Positions 58,295 through 64,000 of a DNA stretch of 64,000 nucleotides are shown piece by piece (positions within the stretch are counted from its first letter, which is position 1; each line of letters starts with the position of its first letter). Position numbers and translations under genes: made by a program. Source of the stretch: RGIG3701 sp964438515. Its GTDB lineage: Bacteria > Planctomycetota > Planctomycetia > Pirellulales > Thermoguttaceae. The notes beneath the pieces were generated by a model that saw only the letters and a list, made by a program, of their open reading frames with translations, was not told the DNA's origin and searched no databases. Location of the stretch: positions 62,001 to 126,000 of the forward strand of contig CAYTLK010000002.1 of NCBI GenBank assembly GCA_964438515.1, in the 5' to 3' direction.

Positions 58295-59800
58295 ATGGTC
58301 GCGACCGAGACCGTTTGTCCTTTGAATCCACGTTCGAGCCAGTTCCTGAACGGGAAAACCGTACGAATTTGCGGTCCGTTGATGAGTATGTCGCTTCGCG
58401 AGGTTTCCAAGCTGATACGCAGCAGCGGCGGCCGGGTTTTAACCTCTGCTGAGATTGAGTCGGGCACGATGGCGGACTGGATGATTCTCGGGGAGCGGCC
58501 CCGCGTTTTTGCCGACACGAATTCTCAGGACGTTCCCGACTGGCTGACGGATTCGGTGCGCGAAGATATTGAGTGCGGTTTCACCCATCTTGCGACGGAG
58601 ACGCAGCTTCTTCAGCGTTTGTTTCCGAGTGACGAAAAGATGCAGGACCTTACGTCGCTGTACACGCCGGTGATGCTTGCGGAGCTGCTTCACGTAACGG
58701 TTTCCGACGTTCGGCGATGGTATTTGCGCGGTCTCATTGCGCCCGTTCGCGTCATCAAACGGCTTCCATACTTTGATCTTCAGGAGGTTTTTTCTGCCCG
58801 ACAGCTTTCAACTCTTTTACAAAACGGTGTGAAACACCCTTCCATCGAGAAAAAGCTTAAAGCCCTTCGACGCATCAATCCGGGCGTGCTTCCGCTGCTT
58901 GCAAATAACGATCTTGTGATTCAGGGTCGAAACGTCTTTTTGCGTCAAAACGACACTCTTCTTGAATCGACGGGACAGATGCTTCTTGATTTTGAGACGC
59001 TGGAAAACGAACAGGCGGACGCGCGGGACCGTGCGGAAGAAGAACTCCCTCCCAACCTTCAGCAGGCGCCGGAACGTGTGGCGGATTACACGCTTTTCGA
59101 CTCTTCACGCGCCTTTGGAACGCTCGAATCCCTCTTTTCCCGGTCCCCTTCGACCGAATTTGATGATGAATCTGAAGGTGAATTTCGAGATGATGATTCT
59201 GACGGTAAAATCAAAGACGAACGCGGTGCGTTTTCCGCGTCTTCATCTTCCGAAGCAGCTCTGACGTCTGCCCCCGTCGGTTCTTTCGAAAAACTGCCTG
59301 TCGGGATGGAGGTGAATCGGATTTCCATCGCGCAGATGCGCGCCTCGGCACTCGAACTGGAGGAGGCGGGACACTTGGAAGATGCGGCAGAAATGTACAG
59401 AAATCTTCTTTTTGCGGTCGGCGCCAACGCGCAGGATGCGTTTCAGCTCGGAGATTTGCTCTATCGGCTCGGAAATCTGAACGGCGCGCGCGAACGGTTT
59501 TCGATGGCGATTGAACTTGATGAAGATTTTGTGGAAGCACGTGTAAATCTCGGAATTGTACTGGGGGAATTGGGCGATATTCCGCTTGCAGTCTCTGCGT
59601 TGGAGGGGGCGATTTCCTACCACGGCGATTATGCGGAGGCGTACTTTCATCTTGCGCAGCTGTTGGAACGGGAAGGACGATGCATCCCCGCACGGTGCTG
59701 CTACCGGAAGTTCCTCGAACTCACCGAGTCGAGAAAAACCGAGTGGAGCCGTATTGCGCAAGAGAAACTGCAGGAACTCGCAGAGAGCGAAGAAGAATGA
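58295..59800 (+). CDS. BRCT-like / MerR-type HTH / TPR protein
   Basis: 501 residues from the ATG at 58295, with GGAGG 6 nt upstream; the in-frame ATG at 58235 is less likely. Residues about 21-70 look like a BRCT domain (KTVRICGPLMSMSLREVSKLIRSSGG...ADWMILGERP). About 123-180 form a MerR-like winged helix (YTPVMLAELLHVTVSDVRRWYLRGLIAPVRVIKRLPYFDLQEV). A Glu/Asp/Ser-rich linker leads to three or four TPR repeats (about 325-490: ALELEEAGHLEDAAEMYRNLL, FQLGDLLYRLGNLNGARERFSMAIELDEDFVEARVNLGIVLGELGD). The combination suggests a DNA-binding or protein-scaffold regulator in the cytosol. Its tight placement after the YTV-like gene suggests a link to the cell wall, which is inference. Confidence 0.72.
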   Translation: MVATETVCPLNPRSSQFLNGKTVRICGPLMSMSLREVSKLIRSSGGRVLTSAEIESGTMADWMILGERPRVFADTNSQDVPDWLTDSVREDIECGFTHLATETQLLQRLFPSDEKMQDLTSLYTPVMLAELLHVTVSDVRRWYLRGLIAPVRVIKRLPYFDLQEVFSARQLSTLLQNGVKHPSIEKKLKALRRINPGVLPLLANNDLVIQGRNVFLRQNDTLLESTGQMLLDFETLENEQADARDRAEEELPPNLQQAPERVADYTLFDSSRAFGTLESLFSRSPSTEFDDESEGEFRDDDSDGKIKDERGAFSASSSSEAALTSAPVGSFEKLPVGMEVNRISIAQMRASALELEEAGHLEDAAEMYRNLLFAVGANAQDAFQLGDLLYRLGNLNGARERFSMAIELDEDFVEARVNLGIVLGELGDIPLAVSALEGAISYHGDYAEAYFHLAQLLEREGRCIPARCCYRKFLELTESRKTEWSRIAQEKLQELAESEEE

Positions 59801-59875
59801 ATTTTGTGTAAATTTCAGATAGAACGAAAAGGAACAAAACGGAACGTCTGAATTGGTATTTTTGAAAGGTATTTG

Positions 59876-61084
59876 ATGAAACGGACATCTATTTTTAAGT
59901 CTCTGACGGCGGCGCTTGTGCTGTTTTTGCTGGGGACTCCCGCCGTGACGTTCGGCGAATCGCAGAGACCCAATACGCCGCTTCCTCCAGGGACGGTAAT
60001 TGCTGCAAGTCCTGATTGGGCCAACGTTTATTATGGAACGCCCTCAATGGAAATTATGGAGGACGGAACCTACGTCTTCACACACGACTGGTTCGGCCCC
60101 GGCACAAAAGGCGAGCTGACCTGCGTCTATCAGTCGCACGATCGCGGCGCTTCGTGGGAAAAAGTGTCTGAATTTACAGACCAAAAAAGCGGTACGATTT
60201 TCAGAATCGGCGCTGCTTTGTACCATATTGGTTTTTATCGACCGAACAAGCCGGGAATGAGTAACGAGTGCATTGCGATTCGCCGTTCCGACGACGAAGG
60301 AAAAACGTGGAGCGTTCCGACCGATGCGGCTCACGGCCTGCTTTGTTCCGACGATCGTTACTATTCCGACCCCGTGCCGGTTTTGATTCACGACGGCCGC
60401 GTTTTCTGGCAGATCGACCGTGTAAATCCGAAGAAAAAGGACTGGCCGCCGTTTGATGTGCTTGTAATCAGCGCTCCGAGTGACGCAGATTTGCTCAACG
60501 CCGAGAATTGGACGCGTTCAAATGACGTCGATTGGGACAAAAGCTGGCCGTACAACGGATGGCTCGAAGGAAACTGCGTTGCGGCTCCCGACGGCGGCGT
60601 CAGCGTGTTTCTGCGAGTCGAAGACTGGGGCGCTTCCGGCGGTTCCGGGCGTCACGTTGCGCGCCTGAATCTTTCAAAAAATGGAAAAGAATTGAAATTC
60701 GATAAATTTTTGAACGATTTTCCAGGCGGTCATTCCAAGTTCTGCATTCGTTACGACGACGTTTCGAAAAAATATTGGGCGCTGACGAACTGGATTCAGC
60801 CGAATCGCGGTGCGAGAAACACGCTGGCGCTCGTTTGTTCCGAGGACCTCGAAAGTTGGGAGATTCGTCAGATTGTGTATCAGCACACCGATAATCAGAC
60901 GGGGCTGCAGTACGTCGACTGGCGTTTTGTGGGCGGCGACATTGATTTTGTGTGTCGGGTCGGCTGGTACGGCAAAAACTTTCATGATTCGAATTACATG
61001 ATTTTCGATCGGGTGAAGAACTTCCGAACGACGACTCGCGCGAACGATTCGCCGCTGCTTCCGGCGCTCAAAGAGTCGTACTGA
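59876..61084 (+). CDS. Secreted BNR-repeat (sialidase-like) protein
   Basis: 402 residues from the ATG at 59876, with AAAGG 6 nt upstream; a TTG directly before it is the alternative. A signal peptide (about 1-27, ending TFGES) precedes a six-bladed beta-propeller pattern. Two Asp-boxes are clear: SHDRGASWEKV and SDDEGKTWSVP; a blade with YYSDPVPVLIHDGRVFW carries a likely active-site region. The family includes exo-alpha-sialidases and other glycosidases, but the arginine triad cannot be confirmed by eye. It is probably a periplasmic or extracellular glycan-degrading or binding protein. It follows the regulator by 75 nt and may share its transcript. Confidence 0.75.
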   Translation: MKRTSIFKSLTAALVLFLLGTPAVTFGESQRPNTPLPPGTVIAASPDWANVYYGTPSMEIMEDGTYVFTHDWFGPGTKGELTCVYQSHDRGASWEKVSEFTDQKSGTIFRIGAALYHIGFYRPNKPGMSNECIAIRRSDDEGKTWSVPTDAAHGLLCSDDRYYSDPVPVLIHDGRVFWQIDRVNPKKKDWPPFDVLVISAPSDADLLNAENWTRSNDVDWDKSWPYNGWLEGNCVAAPDGGVSVFLRVEDWGASGGSGRHVARLNLSKNGKELKFDKFLNDFPGGHSKFCIRYDDVSKKYWALTNWIQPNRGARNTLALVCSEDLESWEIRQIVYQHTDNQTGLQYVDWRFVGGDIDFVCRVGWYGKNFHDSNYMIFDRVKNFRTTTRANDSPLLPALKESY

Positions 61085-61221
61085 TTTCATATGTTTTCTA
61101 TATTGAACGAATAATGTATACCGCAAGCCCGTAATGAAGCGAGTGAAACGAGCGGAATTAGGGTTTTTCAGGCAGAGAACACGGGATTCCATAAAAATCG
61201 GGAAGTTTTTGGATTTATCGC

Positions 61222-61321
61222 NNNNNNNNNNNNNNNNNNNNNNNNNNNNNNNNNNNNNNNNNNNNNNNNNNNNNNNNNNNNNNNNNNNNNNNNNNNNNNN
61301 NNNNNNNNNNNNNNNNNNNNN
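61222..61321. other. Assembly gap (100 N)
   Basis: Exactly 100 Ns in an intergenic region; a placeholder length. Confidence 0.98.
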
Positions 61322-61323
61322 TA

Positions 61324-61451
61324 TGAGTATCGTTCCTGTTTTGATTTTCGAAACAGGAAGCCTGTGTTCCTTTGCGCTCTTCTGCGTTCCTTTCTATCTC
61401 TTTATATTTCTTTGCGAGATTGTGAAAAAAGCGGGCGGAAAGAAAAAATAA
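61324..61451 (+). CDS. Possible small membrane protein (doubtful)
   Basis: ATG at 61324 directly after the gap, 42 codons, one hydrophobic helix (SLCSFALFCVPFYLFIFLCEI) and a basic tail KKAGGKKK. No ribosome binding site can be judged because the gap ends three bases upstream, and the first codons overlap the inverted repeat at 61333. It could also be the C-terminal end of a gene lying in the gap. Confidence 0.25.
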
Positions 61452-61493
61452 GCAGAATAGATATTTTTCTATCGAAATTGAGGAGGGGGGGGC

Positions 61494-61521
61494 TTGCGAA
61501 ATTTTGTAAATAGCGTACAAT
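61494..61521 (+). promoter_or_regulatory. serA promoter
   Basis: TTGCGA (61494-61499), 16-bp spacer, TACAAT (61516-61521). The start codon lies about 50 nt downstream, preceded by AAGGAG. Confidence 0.6.
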
Positions 61522-61572
61522 AGTGTGTAATGAATTTTTCCCTATCGTCAATTTTATACAAAGGAGTATATT

Positions 61573-63195
61573 ATGGCTCGTATCGTCGTACTTGACTCGA
61601 TTTCACAGGACGGACTGAATCTTCTGGAAGCCGCTCCCGGTATCGAATATGAAGTAAAAACCGGATTGAAAGGCGAAGAACTTCGCAGCACCCTGATGGA
61701 ATTCGACGGAGCGATCTGCCGCAGCGGTGTAAAATTGACAGCCGACATTCTGGAAGGAAACACGCGTCTGAAAGCTATCGCGCGCGCGGGCGTCGGAACC
61801 GACAATATTGATAAAAACATGGCGACCCGTCAGGGAATGATCGTGATGAACACGCCCAGCGGAAACACGCTTTCCACCGCAGAACACGCGCTGGCGCTGA
61901 TGTTTGGTCTTTCTCGCTTCCTCGCTCCTGCAAACCAGTCGCTCGTTGAGGGCCGCTGGGACAAAAAACAGTTCACTGGAACGCAGCTCGCCGGCAAAAC
62001 GCTCGGAATCATCGGTTTGGGACGCATTGGACGTACGATTGCAGTGCGTGCGCGCGCCATGGAAATGAAGCTCGTCGGTTACGATCCCTTCCTGTCGGAC
62101 GCGATGGCGGAAGAATTGGGCGTGAAAATGTTCAGTTCCTATCGTGAAATGCTTCCTTTCTGCGATTATTTGACCGTTCACACTCCGCTGACCGACGAAA
62201 CTCGAAATATGATTTCTTATGATGAAATCAAACTTTTGCCGAAGGGCGCGCACCTCATCAACTGCGCTCGCGGCGGAATTTACGATGAAGCGGCGCTCGT
62301 CGACGGTCTCGACAGCGGACAGCTGGGCGGTGTGGCTCTCGACGTTTATCCGACGGAACCCTGCACTTCCAATCCGCTTTTCGGACGCAAAAATGTGCTT
62401 TGCACGCCGCATTTGGGCGCAAGCACGAACGAAGCGCAGAAATGTGTGGCGCTCGAAGCCGTCGAACTTCTGATCGATTATTTCACAACCGGAACAATCA
62501 AGTCGGCCGTGAATATGGCGCCTCTTGATGGAAAAACGCTTGCGGAAATGCGCAGCTCGCTCGCTCTGGCGTGGCGCCTCGGTTTGATGGCCGCCCAGGT
62601 GGAAAAAGGACGTATTTCGAAGTGCGCCATTTCGTACCGCGGTGAAATCGCCAAAAAAGTGACGTCCCTCGTTTCCGGCGCTTTCGCAGCAGGTCTGCTT
62701 TCCAACGCAACCGGCGGTGAGTCCAACATCATCAATGCGAAAATGCTTCTGAAAGAACGCGGAATCGAACTCGTCGAAAACAAATCGAGCGAAGCGGGAA
62801 CGTTCAGCTCACTCATCGCGGTCGAAGTGACGAGTGATACGGGAACCACTTCTTTCTCCGGCACACTTTTCGGAAACAGCATGGCGCGTCTGGTTCAGGT
62901 AAACGAGTTCCGTCTCGAAGCGTATTTGGACGGAAACCTCTGCCTCTTCCTGCACGACAACGTTCCGGGCGTGATTGGAGCGGTCGGCAACATTTTCGGC
63001 CGTAATAATGTGAATATCGAACAGCTTTCCGTCAGCCGCGCGAACAACAAGTGCGGCGGAAAGGCTTTGGGCGTTCTCGGTTTGGATGCAGTCCCCCCGG
63101 TCACTGCGTTGAGTGAACTGCAGAAAGTGAACGGCGTCACGAAAGTCATGTGCGCCTCGCTTCCTGCCGCCAACGAACTTCCCGCGTGGCTGTAA
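61573..63195 (+). CDS. serA: D-3-phosphoglycerate dehydrogenase, long (ASB-ACT) form
   Basis: 540 residues with AAGGAG 7 nt before the ATG. It oxidises 3-phosphoglycerate to 3-phosphohydroxypyruvate, the first step of serine synthesis. Residues about 1-315: substrate- and NAD-binding domains with GVGTDNID, GLGRIGRTIAVRA and the catalytic Arg (NCARGGIYDEAAL), Glu and His (CTPHLGAST). About 320-455: the allosteric substrate-binding (ASB) domain. About 465-540: an ACT domain (LFLHDNVPGVIGAVGNIFGRNNVNIEQLSVSR) that usually senses L-serine. Length matches the 530-residue long form of many bacteria. Own promoter and terminator; transcribed alone. Confidence 0.97.
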   Translation: MARIVVLDSISQDGLNLLEAAPGIEYEVKTGLKGEELRSTLMEFDGAICRSGVKLTADILEGNTRLKAIARAGVGTDNIDKNMATRQGMIVMNTPSGNTLSTAEHALALMFGLSRFLAPANQSLVEGRWDKKQFTGTQLAGKTLGIIGLGRIGRTIAVRARAMEMKLVGYDPFLSDAMAEELGVKMFSSYREMLPFCDYLTVHTPLTDETRNMISYDEIKLLPKGAHLINCARGGIYDEAALVDGLDSGQLGGVALDVYPTEPCTSNPLFGRKNVLCTPHLGASTNEAQKCVALEAVELLIDYFTTGTIKSAVNMAPLDGKTLAEMRSSLALAWRLGLMAAQVEKGRISKCAISYRGEIAKKVTSLVSGAFAAGLLSNATGGESNIINAKMLLKERGIELVENKSSEAGTFSSLIAVEVTSDTGTTSFSGTLFGNSMARLVQVNEFRLEAYLDGNLCLFLHDNVPGVIGAVGNIFGRNNVNIEQLSVSRANNKCGGKALGVLGLDAVPPVTALSELQKVNGVTKVMCASLPAANELPAWL

Positions 63196-63214
63196 AACGT
63201 TTTTGCGACATCCT

Positions 63215-63263
63215 AAAAACCGGTAATGTCCCCATGAAAATCATGCGGTCAGTGCCGGTTTTT
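63215..63263 (+). terminator. serA terminator
   Basis: AAAAACCGG (63215-63223) pairs with CCGGTTTTT (63255-63263); a small CATG/CATG hairpin sits in the loop. T residues end the stem. Confidence 0.6.
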
Positions 63264-63282
63264 AAATTTTTTGGGGGAACCC

Positions 63283-63310
63283 TTGCTTTTCAAATTATTT
63301 GGTGTATATT
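63283..63310 (+). promoter_or_regulatory. Promoter of the right-edge gene
   Basis: TTGCTT (63283-63288), 16-bp spacer, TATATT (63305-63310), about 130 nt before the ATG at 63439. Confidence 0.5.
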
Positions 63311-63438
63311 ATTAATGTGTTCGTTTTTTCAATGAACATTTTAATCCAACTTTTTAAACCAATTGTACTATTCCATCATCCCACCCCTTCATCTGCGGAA
63401 AATGCCGCGGACCTCGTTTTAATTCAGGAGTTTGCATC

Positions 63439-64000
63439 ATGTCGGAAGCCCAGTTTCCAGACAAACCGTCGGATTCTATACCATCCGGAAAGTCTGTGCC
63501 AGATCCCTCGGATCTGCACAGCGCCCCTCCCGCTGCGGACACGGCGCCTACAGACGGAAAAATCGAATCATCGTCTTCTTCCTTTTCGGCAGAATCTCAT
63601 CCAGAAACATACTCGGAAAAACGTCCAGAAATCAATAGCGACTCGCTGGAGGAGTCTCGTCTGCGAACGGAACGTCCGTTTATCAAGACGCGCACCCCTT
63701 TACCGCGCGATCCGGTTCAGCCGAGAGGCGTGAGTTCCATCACCCGCATCCCGCCGGGAGCCCGTTCCCGAAGCGCGTATAATGCGGATTTCGGTCGCGG
63801 AATCGAAATTAATGACGGAAAAACCAGTACGGAAGACGTAAATAATTCATCACAGAATTCAAAATTAAATTCGGACGAAAATCAAACGCGAAATGTGTCC
63901 GATTCATCAGCGTCTCAGCGACCGGAAAACGCTGCGCGGGAGGAACGTCCCAATGCGCCGCGAAGCTGGAATTCAGGCCCCAATCGCGGGTCGGACCTTC
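63439..64000 (+). CDS. Ser/Pro-rich disordered N-terminus of an unknown protein (runs off the right edge)
   Basis: ATG at 63439 with AGGAG 8 nt upstream; the frame stays open to the window end (187 codons). The visible part is low-complexity and hydrophilic: many Ser, Pro, Glu, Asn and Arg (SDSIPSGKSVPDPSD, SSSSSFSAESHPETYSEKRPE, RIPPGARSRSAYNADFGRG). No signal peptide, transmembrane helix or domain is seen. The folded part, if any, lies beyond the window, so I cannot name the family. Confidence 0.7.
   Translation, partial: MSEAQFPDKPSDSIPSGKSVPDPSDLHSAPPAADTAPTDGKIESSSSSFSAESHPETYSEKRPEINSDSLEESRLRTERPFIKTRTPLPRDPVQPRGVSSITRIPPGARSRSAYNADFGRGIEINDGKTSTEDVNNSSQNSKLNSDENQTRNVSDSSASQRPENAAREERPNAPRSWNSGPNRGSDL

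Larger units (their letters stand above)
61085..61572. other. Intergenic region with assembly gap and inverted repeat
   Basis: Contains the gap 61222-61321, an inverted repeat TTCCTGTTT (61333-61341) / AAACAGGAA (61351-61359) with a 9-nt spacer, a possible 42-codon frame and the serA promoter. The sequence before the gap carries no recognisable gene. Confidence 0.5.

Noticed and set aside
56725..58518. 597-codon minus frame opposite the YTV-like gene
   Set aside because: It is dominated by Arg, Asn and His from complementing the repeat codons and lacks a promoter or ribosome binding site. The plus frame has a signal peptide and consensus promoter.

Overview
The window looks like chromosomal DNA of a Planctomycetota bacterium, probably a gut- or rumen-type member of the Pirellulales. 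Evidence: a YTV-like cell-wall protein (56641-58206), a giant surface protein with a planctomycete LEPR-XLL-type N-terminal motif (1-4155, minus), a PEP-CTERM autotransporter-strand protein (51563-55729), a BBP2-type porin, DUF1080, GH28 and sialidase-like secreted hydrolases, and the gene order rplY-pth-rpsF-ssb-rplI without rpsR. The lifestyle is inference. There are three 100-N scaffold gaps (27099-27198, 30188-30287, 61222-61321). The first two lie inside tandem coding repeats, so two genes are split by gaps of unknown true length.

Layout. 1-6200: giant Ig-like surface protein (minus, runs off the left edge) divergent from a porin. 6545-14182: one-carbon/methionine fusion enzyme, VanZ-like protein, inositol monophosphatase family enzyme, extended SDR, a ROK kinase with an unexpected Mth938-like C-terminus, and a 3-hydroxyacyl-CoA dehydrogenase. 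14422-18597: a four-module persulfide/CoA-disulfide reductase and a secreted GH28-like enzyme. 19012-22905: dnaE. 23041-28252 (minus): hemB, lnt and an orphan FliN-like protein with a SETQ-repeat linker. 28541-37682: argH, a secreted HEAT/degenerate-receiver protein, a UbiD-family decarboxylase, and a secreted DUF1080 plus TIM-barrel pair that fits 3-keto-glycoside breakdown.

38188-48934: the translation operon rplY-pth-rpsF-ssb-rplI, with a promoter at 38006 and a strong terminator at 41669; then secA with its own promoter, long leader and terminator; then a DUF368 undecaprenyl-phosphate translocase and a UvrD-type helicase. 48960-51387 (minus): a phoU-led unit with a secreted protein of unknown function and a membrane-anchored thioredoxin-fold protein that has lost its CXXC. 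51563-55729 (minus): the PEP-CTERM protein. 56641-61084: YTV-like protein, a BRCT-like/MerR/TPR regulator and a secreted BNR-repeat sialidase-like protein. 61573-63195: serA. 63439-64000: start of a disordered protein that runs off the right edge.

I see no tRNA, rRNA, CRISPR array, transposase, integrase or phage gene, so this reads as core chromosome with lineage-specific envelope genes. The points most worth a second look are the ROK-Mth938 fusion, the hairpin-rich leader upstream of rplI where rpsR is missing, the orphan repeat-expanded FliN protein, the exported HEAT/receiver protein and the four-module sulfur enzyme. Promoter boxes are near-consensus sigma70-type matches read by eye.
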